A program made the translations under genes and the position numbers. A stretch of 64,000 nucleotides of DNA from Chryseobacterium ginsenosidimutans (GTDB taxonomy: Bacteria > Bacteroidota > Bacteroidia > Flavobacteriales > Weeksellaceae), in contig NZ_JAUSXC010000001.1 of the NCBI RefSeq assembly GCF_030823405.1, forward strand, positions 1,347,001 to 1,411,000, in the 5' to 3' direction. A model generated the notes under the pieces. The model saw only the letters and a program-made list of their open reading frames with translations. It was not told the DNA's origin and ran no database searches. Of the stretch, positions 48,912 to 57,598 are shown in pieces (within the stretch, counting starts at the first letter, position 1; every line of letters begins with the position of its first letter).

Positions 48912-49168
48912 AATCAGGCTCCTGCCGATGCTTATTCTGAAATTTTTGAGTTTTACTCTTTCTCTCAGTCTTCGCTTTTTCAGCCGCTAATTTTGTAATC
49001 AATAACAGGTGCAGTACCTTTTTTCCAACTTGAAAATTTCAAGATTCTAAAAAAATACCAACATCATTTCTTGCTAACAAATTGATTTGTTTGTTTTGAT
49101 ATAATTATCAACGCAATAATGGCAAAAGCCAAAAAATAATTAATACAATAATTTTATAATACATTACA
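48912..49168 (+). other. Long structured leader of the cold-shock gene
   Basis: About 260 bases of untranslated leader. It contains a short frame (48928-48990, 20 codons, beginning MLILKFLSF and ending RFFSR), and three small inverted repeats: CTTGAAA/TTTCAAG (49029-49043), TTGATA/TATCAA near 49097-49112, and TGGC/GCCA near 49122-49133. This long leader parallels enterobacterial cspA, where the leader is a temperature sensor; that comparison is inference. No sequence in it matches a named riboswitch. Confidence 0.55.
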
Positions 49169-49360
49169 ATGCAACAAGGAACAGTAAAATTCTTTAACGA
49201 TACCAAAGGATTTGGTTTTATTACACCATCAAATGGTGGTCAAGATGTTTTCGTACATACTTCAGGTTTAGTAGATACTATTCGTGAAAATGATGTCGTA
49301 ACTTTCGAATTACAGAACGGTGCAAAAGGCGTTAACGCAGTTAACGTGCGCATAGCATAA
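49169..49360 (+). CDS. Cold-shock protein (CspA family)
   Basis: 63-residue RNA chaperone. RNP1 KGFGFI (about 13-18) and RNP2 VFVHTS (about 27-32) are intact, with GTVKFFN at the start and ENDVVTFEL later. Cytoplasmic. It has its own promoter, a long leader, and a perfect terminator, so its regulation is probably post-transcriptional. Confidence 0.96.
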   Translation: MQQGTVKFFNDTKGFGFITPSNGGQDVFVHTSGLVDTIRENDVVTFELQNGAKGVNAVNVRIA

Positions 49361-49399
49361 TTTGAAGAAAGGTTAATATCTTTCTCCATCTAAAAGTAT

Positions 49400-49434
49400 A
49401 GCAGATAAGCATTTATGTTTATCTGCTTTTTTTT
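49400..49434 (+). terminator. Cold-shock gene terminator
   Basis: A 9-base stem (49400-49408 with 49419-49427, AGCAGATAA / TTATCTGCT) with a 10-base loop and eight T. Confidence 0.88.
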
Positions 49435-49766
49435 GTTTAATAATCTAATCATAGACTAAATATAAAGATGAGTTAATCATTTGTGTGTAAAAGAGAAGTG
49501 TTTGTAGCAAATCAAATGTTAGTCTTTCAGATAAGATACTTTTATACTGTTTATTTGAGGAATATATAGTATTAGAATATAGTAGAGTAATTCTCATATC
49601 AATCTATATTGTGTGGAGTCTTTCTGAGTCCAATAGTTTACCAGAAGAGAGAAATCGTATAGTCATTATTCTTTATAAAGAATAAATCCGGAAATTATAT
49701 TTCCGGATTTACTGTATGACTTTAAAATATATTTTATTATCAATTGACAATATTAATCAGCATTGA
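49435..49766. other. Non-coding stretch with palindrome and terminator-like hairpin
   Basis: No gene seen. It holds a perfect 18-base palindrome (49667-49684, TATTCTTTA / TAAAGAATA) directly next to a 12-base hairpin (49684-49695 with 49699-49710, core AATCCGGAAA). The second hairpin is probably the terminator of the minus-strand surface lipoprotein gene that ends at 49767. Confidence 0.5.
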
Positions 49767-51794
49767 TTAATTTATCTTCAGAATATTTAATCCTGATTGT
49801 CCAGTAGCGACAAATGCAAGATTATTGTTGATATATATATAATTTGCCGAACCATTAAGTTTATAATATCCTACCACATTGAAAGTAGTCTTATTAAGAA
49901 CAATTACACCATCTGTACCGTTAGCCAAATAAAGATAACAGTTATTTACAGCAACAGCATTTGTAAGTCCTGCCTGGCTGAATATATTCTGATTATCAAC
50001 TTTAAAGTTTCTCGGAACAAAAGTATTCATCAACTGACCATTGCTTAGTTTGATCTTAGCAACTCCTTTGTCACTTAAAGCTAAATACACATATTCGTCG
50101 TCTAAAGTAATTACATTCTTCCCGTCAGTAACAGATTGTACAAGATTGTTATAAGTAAATGTTTTTGGGTTAGAACCATCTACATTTGCTATTCTTAATG
50201 ATGTACCATTAGCTTCAGTTGCCAAAAATACCTGATAATTGTTATTGTGTGCAATATATTTAGCTCTTTCACCTGAAGAATAAAACTGTTCAGACACCGT
50301 GTATCCTGCATTCGGATTAATCTTGAAGAAACCTCCTCCTGTTGTTCCCGTTACCGTATACAGATAATTATTATAAAAATAAGAATTTTTTGCAGTAGAG
50401 CTAGGAAGCTTATAACTTGAGAATAACGATAAATCCTGTGTATTGAATATGTTGTTATACAGTGGTGCAGTGATTAACTTTGCTCCGTTTTTATCTCCAC
50501 CTGTCGCAAATATTTTATTATCGGCAACGTCAATATTATTAAATTCTACGTTATTAAATAATGCTTCACTTAATAAAGTCGGAGAATTATAATCAGAAAC
50601 GTTTAAAATTCTAACAGCTCCCTGAGTATTGCTTCCGTGTGCTGCATCATTGGTATGATAAGATAAATAAGCAAAACCGTTATTTACAGTAACACCCGTT
50701 GCACTCAATATATTATTGTTGATAGCAGGGCTTACTACATTTGCTACAAGGGTAAACTGAAGTTGATTGTCTGTACAAGGAGCAATTCCTTTTTGAGGTC
50801 TGCATCCTTCTGCAGGTATAAATGTGTTTGCATTTAAAGTAACCTGATTGTTGATTTTATTATTGCTCTGCAATACAGAATAAGAAGTATTGGTAAAGTT
50901 CAAATCAATAAGTCCTACTACAGCAGGTGAAGCATTAATATATCCAAAAGACATATTAACAAAGTCCATTCTTGCAAAGCTGCTTCCTGTGTTAGTGATC
51001 TTACCGTCTATAGAAACAGAACCTCCTGTAACATCAGTGTAAGACTGTGGCTTTAGGTTCAGCACTCCGGAACCGTTTATATGGAATCCGTTTGAGAAAG
51101 TTAAATATCCTTCATTAATAAGATTAGAATTTAAGTAGTTATTCTGCAAGTTAAAAACCATTCTGCAATAGTTATTTACTGTAGAGCTTCCATTTAAACT
51201 GACATCTTTGGTGAAATTCAGGTTATTGTAGTTATTTATTATCCCGTCAACTGATGAAGTTGTATAGTCTACGTATCCGTAATTGTTTAATATCCCTCCA
51301 GAATTAAGATGGAAATTTGCTGAATTTAGGATTTTACCGTCGTTACCAACATCTACTTTACCTCCATTGGGAACGTTAATCCAGTTTGAACCTCCAAGAT
51401 TACCAAGAACGATGATTTTTCCTGCTGAATTAAAATTAAATCCACCTGTAAAAGTTGTTCCTTCCGGAATGTAATAAGTTTCCCCGTTGTTGATATTATA
51501 CCAGTTATTCCCAACAGCAGCTATTGCGCCGGATAAATTGGGTGTATATGAAACTGTTTTCTGTGTGGTAGATAATTTGTGACCGTCTTGGTTGAATATT
51601 ACAAAGTTAACTTTCGTATTTTTTAATTCAATGCTTTTGCTAAGATCTCCGCCTCCATATCGAAGGGTAATATCTCCATTAGTAATAGAATTTGAATTTT
51701 CACTGTTCTCAGACATCAAATTGTCTTCTGAAGAACACCCGGTTGTAGCAATAAGCAGTAAAAGACCTATTGCTGCGCTTAGTTTTTTAATCAT
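49767..51794 (-). CDS. Large surface lipoprotein, beta-solenoid plus propeller-like
   Basis: 675 residues with a lipoprotein signal (lipobox ATTGC; Cys20) followed by SSEDN, which resembles the S/D/E-rich lipoprotein export signal of Flavobacteriia, so surface display is likely. Residues about 40-330 carry parallel-beta-like repeats rich in Asn, Gly and Ser (LNNYGYVDYTTSSVDGIINNYN, broken into short strands). The C-terminal 320 residues have LVIVD-like blade repeats (FAYLSYHTNDAAHG, VRILNVSDYNSP, DNKIFATGGDKNGA, ending GQSGLNILKIN), the pattern of a beta-propeller. It starts 56 bases after the GT2 gene on the same strand and could share the transcript. Role likely in adhesion or polymer binding; that is inference. 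Confidence 0.75.
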   Translation of the reverse strand: MIKKLSAAIGLLLLIATTGCSSEDNLMSENSENSNSITNGDITLRYGGGDLSKSIELKNTKVNFVIFNQDGHKLSTTQKTVSYTPNLSGAIAAVGNNWYNINNGETYYIPEGTTFTGGFNFNSAGKIIVLGNLGGSNWINVPNGGKVDVGNDGKILNSANFHLNSGGILNNYGYVDYTTSSVDGIINNYNNLNFTKDVSLNGSSTVNNYCRMVFNLQNNYLNSNLINEGYLTFSNGFHINGSGVLNLKPQSYTDVTGGSVSIDGKITNTGSSFARMDFVNMSFGYINASPAVVGLIDLNFTNTSYSVLQSNNKINNQVTLNANTFIPAEGCRPQKGIAPCTDNQLQFTLVANVVSPAINNNILSATGVTVNNGFAYLSYHTNDAAHGSNTQGAVRILNVSDYNSPTLLSEALFNNVEFNNIDVADNKIFATGGDKNGAKLITAPLYNNIFNTQDLSLFSSYKLPSSTAKNSYFYNNYLYTVTGTTGGGFFKINPNAGYTVSEQFYSSGERAKYIAHNNNYQVFLATEANGTSLRIANVDGSNPKTFTYNNLVQSVTDGKNVITLDDEYVYLALSDKGVAKIKLSNGQLMNTFVPRNFKVDNQNIFSQAGLTNAVAVNNCYLYLANGTDGVIVLNKTTFNVVGYYKLNGSANYIYINNNLAFVATGQSGLNILKIN

Positions 51795-51850
51795 TAAGGA
51801 ATATCTATTTTTTTTGTATATTTAAATATGAAGATGAAAGGGGATAAATA

Positions 51851-53158
51851 TTATCCACCAAACTCTCTGGCTTTTTTAGATGTTTTTTGAGGATTCCAGG
51901 GATCTTTATAAGAGTCATAAAAAAAGAATTCGTCAAAATAGGCAATCGTTCTTACAATTCTCATAAAGTATCCCATATATAATGGATAAAGTGGAATGTA
52001 TATGATTTTAGACAAAAATTTTCTTTTATTATTAACAATAATTAAACAGACCAGAAACTGCATAAAATAAAGCAGCAAATATAGTAAATATTTGAATGGC
52101 AGCCAAAAAAGAAGGAACTCAGGATTTTCTATTATTATTCTTAGCATATAAATTAGCCACGTTATGTCTAGAACAAGACCGAAGAAAACATTTTCAAAAA
52201 ATGAAAAAAAGTTCGACAGTCGAAAATTCTTGTTGGGAACCCAGATATCTCTATGTTTTCTCAGTCTGAAACGGATCAGGGAACGCGACCAACGCAATCT
52301 CTGTTTGGCAAGTTTGCCCCATTCTACAGGAACATGCGTGTTGCAGACGGCTTTTTCTTCAAAAATGATATTATAACCTATTTTTCTAATCTTTACTGTT
52401 ATGTCACCATCTAAACCCGGTCCTACATCCCAGCCTCCAACACGATCCAGTATTTTTTTTGGAAAAACTCCAAAAGCTCCGGATATTATTTTATAAATGC
52501 CAAGTTTTGAAAGTACAATTCTGGAAATACTTATCGATTGCTGGTATTCTAAATATTGCATCGTTGATACCAAAGAATCTTCATCATTTCTTACCATTAA
52601 ATTTCCCCCGACTCCTCCTACATCAGGATACACATAGAATGGCAATAGTGATTTCTCGATGGCATTATTTTCCAGAGACGAATCTGCATCAATGTGAACA
52701 ATATATTTACCTTTTGCATATTTTAGTCCCAGATTTGCTGCTGAAGCTTTTCCACCACGAATTTCAGATCTTAAAAATTTTGAGATATAGCCCATTTGTT
52801 CAAAAGACTGCCCGATAATTTTGGTATGATCCGTAGAGCCATCGTCAACAACAATTATTTCGATGTTTTTATAGGTTTGTTTCTGCATAGAAACAATCAT
52901 TTTATGAAGATGCTTCCCTTCATTATGTCCCGGAACCAAAACAGTAACCAGGGGAAATTCTTTCATTAGCTTTTCCCGGCCTGTTTTCCATTTATCTTTA
53001 TTGGTATAACGGTTTCTGATGCTTACAAAAAGAACAATAATTTCAAGAATCAAGAATCTTGGTATATCTATTAAAAAGACATACCATCCCCAATTCAGGA
53101 TTTTGTTCCAATCTGAATACTGCAAATTAGAAAAAATCATTTCCCAAAGATTGTTCAT
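51851..53158 (-). CDS. Processive family 2 glycosyltransferase (PgaC/Alg8-like)
   Basis: 435 residues. Membrane helices: one near residues 18-45, several at about 315-400. Catalytic marks in order: VTVLVPGHNEGKHL (start of GT-A), VVDDGSTD (first Asp pair), HIDADSSLE (DxD), GLDGDITVKIRKIG (third Asp), and QRLRWSRSLIRF (QxxRW, the signature of processive synthases like PgaC, hyaluronan synthase and BcsA). The polymer product is not told by sequence; the length and helices are closest to PgaC. There is no PilZ domain. It follows the TackOD1-like gene by 10 bases. Confidence 0.88.
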   Translation of the reverse strand: MNNLWEMIFSNLQYSDWNKILNWGWYVFLIDIPRFLILEIIVLFVSIRNRYTNKDKWKTGREKLMKEFPLVTVLVPGHNEGKHLHKMIVSMQKQTYKNIEIIVVDDGSTDHTKIIGQSFEQMGYISKFLRSEIRGGKASAANLGLKYAKGKYIVHIDADSSLENNAIEKSLLPFYVYPDVGGVGGNLMVRNDEDSLVSTMQYLEYQQSISISRIVLSKLGIYKIISGAFGVFPKKILDRVGGWDVGPGLDGDITVKIRKIGYNIIFEEKAVCNTHVPVEWGKLAKQRLRWSRSLIRFRLRKHRDIWVPNKNFRLSNFFSFFENVFFGLVLDITWLIYMLRIIIENPEFLLFWLPFKYLLYLLLYFMQFLVCLIIVNNKRKFLSKIIYIPLYPLYMGYFMRIVRTIAYFDEFFFYDSYKDPWNPQKTSKKAREFGG

Positions 53159-53168
53159 CTTTTAATTT

Positions 53169-54125
53169 CTAATTTAATATTTCAGTGATTGCTTTATGAG
53201 TAAGTTCATAATTGTAAATCTTCTCCAATTTTAATTCTGATGGTGCTTGTTCTGTTTTACAATTAATGCAATGAACTCCAACTAAAGGTTTCTGAAATTC
53301 ATTTTCACATGTATGGTTTTTACAGTAAAATATTTTCCCGGGTTTATCATAGTCTACGCCTATATTTTTTAGTTCTGTTTTACATTTAGGACAGATTAAT
53401 TTTTCTCCCTGCTGAAAAGTATTTTCCGTAGCAACGAAAGCGCATCTAAAATGATGTATTAAAACCCTTGCCTGCAAATTGTGTCCTCTGCATTTTGGGC
53501 ATTCTTCTCGGTAATTCAGAAATCCTGAACTGCATTTTTTGCAGATATGCGAGGTGTCTACGTAATGTCGGCTGAGAAAATCATTTTTATAGGCATTATT
53601 TAGTATCAGACGGGTATTTGTATAAGCTTCTGCAATACTATCATAATGTGCTTCAATGCGTGGGTAAGAGTATCCGCTAAGTGAATCGGAGCTTTCATAA
53701 AATTCAATATTTTTATCTCTTGAATAATAATAAGCTGTTATCTTTTTTAACAGATCATTTTCCTGAAAAATTTCCGGATTAAGGTTGCTCTTTTTTATGA
53801 AATCTGTGATGAATTGGATAGATCCTAATTTATTCTTTAAATTTAAATCATCGATATAGCCATCACATAAATGTTTAAGATTGTAATTTTTATATTCTTT
53901 ATAGGTTTTCTTGAAACTTTTTTGCAAAAAAATGGGTTTAAGAAAAATCTTTGGATCCTGATGTCTGATAATTCTTACTAAGAATTTTTTTACATTCCAT
54001 GCTTTATCATTATTTACAATCCAGATGTCTGCGATGTCTGCATCAGGTATTTCGTTATTATCAATATGCTCTTCCAGCAGTAAAGCTGTGATTCCGTTGT
54101 CTAGATTTAGAATTTTTTCTGACAT
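53169..54125 (-). CDS. TackOD1-like zinc-ribbon protein
   Basis: 318 residues with two parts. The N-terminal 130 residues look like a degenerate receiver-type fold (ADIADIWIVNND, IIRHQDPKIFLKPIFL). The C-terminal part, from residue 190, carries zinc-ribbon pairs (CKKC, CPKC, CPKC, CINC), the HHFRCAFVATENTF motif and NIGVDYDKPGKIFYC. This is the pattern of the TackOD1 output domain, reported from signalling proteins of archaea and bacteria. No membrane segment; cytoplasmic. It lies between the membrane fusion protein and the GT2 gene, so it may sense a signal or regulate the synthase. Family call by pattern only. Confidence 0.62.
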   Translation of the reverse strand: MSEKILNLDNGITALLLEEHIDNNEIPDADIADIWIVNNDKAWNVKKFLVRIIRHQDPKIFLKPIFLQKSFKKTYKEYKNYNLKHLCDGYIDDLNLKNKLGSIQFITDFIKKSNLNPEIFQENDLLKKITAYYYSRDKNIEFYESSDSLSGYSYPRIEAHYDSIAEAYTNTRLILNNAYKNDFLSRHYVDTSHICKKCSSGFLNYREECPKCRGHNLQARVLIHHFRCAFVATENTFQQGEKLICPKCKTELKNIGVDYDKPGKIFYCKNHTCENEFQKPLVGVHCINCKTEQAPSELKLEKIYNYELTHKAITEILN

Positions 54126-54135
54126 AAAATACTCC

Positions 54136-55179
54136 TTACGTAAATTTTAATTTTCTCACCTTTACCGGTATATTGCTTATTTTAACAGCCTTCCAAGATT
54201 TTCCGTCAAGAGGTACTATATCGACAACAACTCCATATTTATTATCGTTTATATTTTTGTTTAGCAGTGAAGTATCTTTTAATTCTGAAATCGAATAGAT
54301 CTTTTTCACCTTACCTTTAAGGGTTTTATTGAAACCGTAAGGCAGTTTTATTTCAACACCGTCTCCTTCGTTAAATTCATCCAGATCATTAATATCTATG
54401 TATGCTCTTACGAATTGCCCTTCATGAATAATTGAAGTAATGATATCCGATTTGTAGGCAACCTGACCATTCGTTACACGAAAACGATCTGCGGTTCCAT
54501 TAGTTGGCGAAATATAAAAATTCTGAATTTTAGAGATTTTATTATCCACAGTTAATAGAGAATTCTTAACCCTGTTTATTGATAATACTTTTGTTCTTTC
54601 ATTATTTAACGCCTTAATATCTGCCAGTAAAGAGCTCAATTCATATTGCAAATCATCAATAGACCTTTCTACATTGGCAAGTTCGTTGGGCGTGATTTGA
54701 TTGATGTATACAAGTTTTTCTTTTCTCTTTTTTTCGTTCTTCCAAAACTCTATTCGAGTACGAAGATCATTTAAAAGAAGGTTCTTTTTTGAAATTTCTG
54801 TATTAATCGTTGCCAAATGGGTTTCAAATGCCGTATTATCTATAAGATTTTTAATTGAATCCTGTTTAGAATTTTTACGAATATTCGCATCGGAAAAAAA
54901 CTCATAACTAAATAATGTGTCTCCTTTTTTTACTACTGAACCTTCCTTAATATTGTAATTAAGAATTCTGATATCGTTTGTAAATTTTACATCAAACTGC
55001 TGCTGCTTCAAAAAACCGTCTGCATAGTCAAAAACCCATGATGATATAATCCATCTAAGTAAGGAAAATATAATCAATAATAGAATGGCAAAGTATATCC
55101 ATCTGTCCCATTTTCTTTTTTTAACAGGCTTTTCATAGACTTCACTTGTTAAATCATCATTATTAAAATTAATCTCCAT
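54136..55179 (-). CDS. HlyD/Alg44-like membrane fusion protein
   Basis: 347 residues: a short cytoplasmic N-terminus, one membrane helix (about 28-50), then the periplasmic lipoyl-type half-motif (ILNYNIKEGSVVKKGDTLFSYE, 'GxxVxKGDxL'), a long coiled coil (about 95-205), the second lipoyl half, and a beta-barrel domain (FVRAYIDINDLDEFNEGDGVEIKLP). Similar to the periplasmic part of Alg44 and to HlyD adaptors. The ATG overlaps the stop codon of the upstream gene by one base (TAATG), so translation is coupled. Likely bridges the synthase and the outer-membrane factor. Confidence 0.85.
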   Translation of the reverse strand: MEINFNNDDLTSEVYEKPVKKRKWDRWIYFAILLLIIFSLLRWIISSWVFDYADGFLKQQQFDVKFTNDIRILNYNIKEGSVVKKGDTLFSYEFFSDANIRKNSKQDSIKNLIDNTAFETHLATINTEISKKNLLLNDLRTRIEFWKNEKKRKEKLVYINQITPNELANVERSIDDLQYELSSLLADIKALNNERTKVLSINRVKNSLLTVDNKISKIQNFYISPTNGTADRFRVTNGQVAYKSDIITSIIHEGQFVRAYIDINDLDEFNEGDGVEIKLPYGFNKTLKGKVKKIYSISELKDTSLLNKNINDNKYGVVVDIVPLDGKSWKAVKISNIPVKVRKLKFT

Positions 55180-57194
55180 TAGGGCTTGAAATTATTCATT
55201 TGTGATAGATCATAATATCCTATTTGTGAAATACCGTTGCTCTGAACGATTGTTTCAGCATTTAGCAAATCATTGAAATTCTGGAAATCATTAATTCTGA
55301 ATACCCATACATAGTTAGTTCCCAAAATGCTTCTTATAGCGGCGGTTTTATTTATCTTTTTGTCCAGACTTAAGATGTCATATGCCATTATATAGCTCAT
55401 AACATTATTTTCATTCAATGCGGTAGCAACATTTACAGGCAAGTGCATAGGAACGCTTACCCCCATACCCATATTATTCTGATCACACCATATTTTTGAA
55501 CTGGTAAATAGATTAATTAATCTTTGGGAATATAAATCAATATTTTCTTTATAATCATCAAATGTGTGAGGTTCAATATCAAGATGTACTCCTGCAAACC
55601 CCATGTTTTTAGCTTCAATTAAAGCTTGCTGCAGATCTATGAATCCATCATCTGTTTTTGCATATGAGTTTTCTCCGATTAATCGATAAACCTGAATGTT
55701 ATTTGCAGCAGCTTCTGTTTTGAAATTTTCAATCTTTACCAAATCAGGCACTTTTCCTACGGATAGAAAAACTCTGTTAATATGCCAGTGATTCATCAGG
55801 TTGATGATATAAGTGTTGGAATAGTTATTAAATAACGCACTCCAAATGTATGTTTCATGTCCTACATTATCATCATCAATCCCATATTGTGGTTGTTCGT
55901 TTTTATAATCTGCGCCTGATGTCATTCTATATTCCAGGTATTTTTCATATAAATGAGATTTTTTATCATAAATCTGTAATTGATTATTTAAAAAACTTTC
56001 AGCTGAGATAAGGTATCCGGCAGGGCTGAATGTATTACTCTCTTCATTTGTAGATTTCAGTTTAAGGTCAGATTCCAGATAAGTGCTTTCACTCTGCAGT
56101 ATGTCTATTTCTGATTTCAGCAGATAATATTCTCTGTAGATTGTGTTCAGTTTATCGCGGTAGATCATTTGTAGATCGGTCAGCATGTTTTCTTTAAACT
56201 TCAGATCATTCTCATTATCCAGGTTTGTTTTACTTCTGCTGAGAGGTAAATTAAGAGAAGCTCCTAAACTGGCAAAATTCCTGTCTTTTGATAATGCAGA
56301 ATAATAATTGTATCGTAATTTTAATCTTAAATCAGGCTGTCTATCTTTTTTATTTCTAATGCTTAGCATTTCTTTTTCCATTTTTAAGGCCAATTCCTTA
56401 TCCTTTACAAGAATACTAAGGTCTATATTTTCAACGGGTGTCAAATCTGGGATAGATGCATTTAAGATTTCTTTATTAAAAGTACTTTTAGAGTTTTTAA
56501 TTAGATCTTCTAATGATTTTTTTTCAATAGAAATCTTTTCCAGACGGTATTTGCTGCGTGCTAATTCTGCATCGTTTGCTATACCGCTCTTATTTTGTTT
56601 CATATCAAACTCATTAAGGAGCTTTAATATTCTCTCATAATCAGATAAAATCTCTATTTTCCTTTCGTCAAAAATCCCCTTAATTCCAGCAAGACTTTCT
56701 CTGTAGTTTATTTCTTTTTTATATTGTGATTTTTCTAGAATATTGATCTTTCTCGCATTTTCATTTAACGAGTTTTGAATTCTTTGATTCTTTGAACTCC
56801 CTTCTCCTAAAGCCAGCCAGTCTAAACCTGACGATATTCTTGCGCGGTAGAAAATATTATCTTCATCTGCGAAACCTGGACTGAAATTATAATTAACTTC
56901 AGAAATCCAATTTATATTTAATGTATTTTTTTCAGAACTTTTATGAGCAAAACTAAAATCAGTAGTATTTAATGAAACATTTGCCGCAGCAAAATTAAAA
57001 TTATCTGTAGTGGGGGAAGTCTTATTATCAGCTAAAAGGTTAGAAATAATTTCCTTTGTTGATGCGTATATTTTACGGTAATCCTTTGCCAGAACGTTGA
57101 GAGAATTAGAGTTTATGCTAAGTGTTGATTTATTTTGAGCATTTAAAAAAATGAAAAAATTTAAGAGAAGTAGAAGTTGTAACGATTTCCGCAT
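55179..57194 (-). CDS. Outer-membrane factor fused to glycoside-hydrolase-like domain
   Basis: 671 residues from ATG 57194 (the TTG at 57218 lies in the promoter). After a signal peptide (ends near FLNAQ), residues about 25-430 are long helices and strands of the TolC type (NYRESLAGIKGIFDERKIEIL, LRLKLRYNYYSALSKD, FASLGASLNLPLSRS). Residues about 447-671 form a TIM-barrel-like domain with the motif GFAGVHLDIEPH (Asp539, Glu541), the DxE of GH18/GH114-like hydrolases, then VSVPMHL and YVWVFRI. The fusion puts an outer-membrane channel and a polysaccharide hydrolase in one chain. It is first in the operon and the key to reading this locus as polymer export. Confidence 0.72.
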   Translation of the reverse strand: MRKSLQLLLLLNFFIFLNAQNKSTLSINSNSLNVLAKDYRKIYASTKEIISNLLADNKTSPTTDNFNFAAANVSLNTTDFSFAHKSSEKNTLNINWISEVNYNFSPGFADEDNIFYRARISSGLDWLALGEGSSKNQRIQNSLNENARKINILEKSQYKKEINYRESLAGIKGIFDERKIEILSDYERILKLLNEFDMKQNKSGIANDAELARSKYRLEKISIEKKSLEDLIKNSKSTFNKEILNASIPDLTPVENIDLSILVKDKELALKMEKEMLSIRNKKDRQPDLRLKLRYNYYSALSKDRNFASLGASLNLPLSRSKTNLDNENDLKFKENMLTDLQMIYRDKLNTIYREYYLLKSEIDILQSESTYLESDLKLKSTNEESNTFSPAGYLISAESFLNNQLQIYDKKSHLYEKYLEYRMTSGADYKNEQPQYGIDDDNVGHETYIWSALFNNYSNTYIINLMNHWHINRVFLSVGKVPDLVKIENFKTEAAANNIQVYRLIGENSYAKTDDGFIDLQQALIEAKNMGFAGVHLDIEPHTFDDYKENIDLYSQRLINLFTSSKIWCDQNNMGMGVSVPMHLPVNVATALNENNVMSYIMAYDILSLDKKINKTAAIRSILGTNYVWVFRINDFQNFNDLLNAETIVQSNGISQIGYYDLSQMNNFKP

Positions 57195-57215
57195 AAGGTA
57201 AATGTAAATTTTTTG

Positions 57216-57248
57216 CAAATTTATATTTTTTTATTCAATTTATTTCAA
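57216..57248 (-). promoter_or_regulatory. Promoter of the exopolysaccharide operon
   Basis: Minus strand: TTG (57248-57246), 22 bases, TAAATTTG (57223-57216). The expected start site is near 57210, about 15 bases before the ATG. The remaining bases to 57480 are AT-rich and hold no gene. Confidence 0.65.
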
Positions 57249-57598
57249 TAAACATATATCTTTAAGATTTTAACATTAAGTATATGAGAATTTTACTGCA
57301 TTTAAGTAAGTATTTTAATTATGATATATTTAATTTTATAAAGCGGAAAACTGATAAATATGTTATTAGTTTTTTTTGGCGAATTATAGAAAAATATATC
57401 TCATATTATAGATTTATTATTTTCTTCATTAAAATTTTATTTACAATGAATATATAAAATACTACCTTAACACATAAAACATGAATAAGAAAAATTTATA
57501 CTAAGCAAGTCCCTCTTCGCTTTTATTTAAGAGAAATTTATCAGCCTTTTGAAGTTAAATGCAGTCCTCTTTATAATAAAGAAATTGCAGACGAACTG

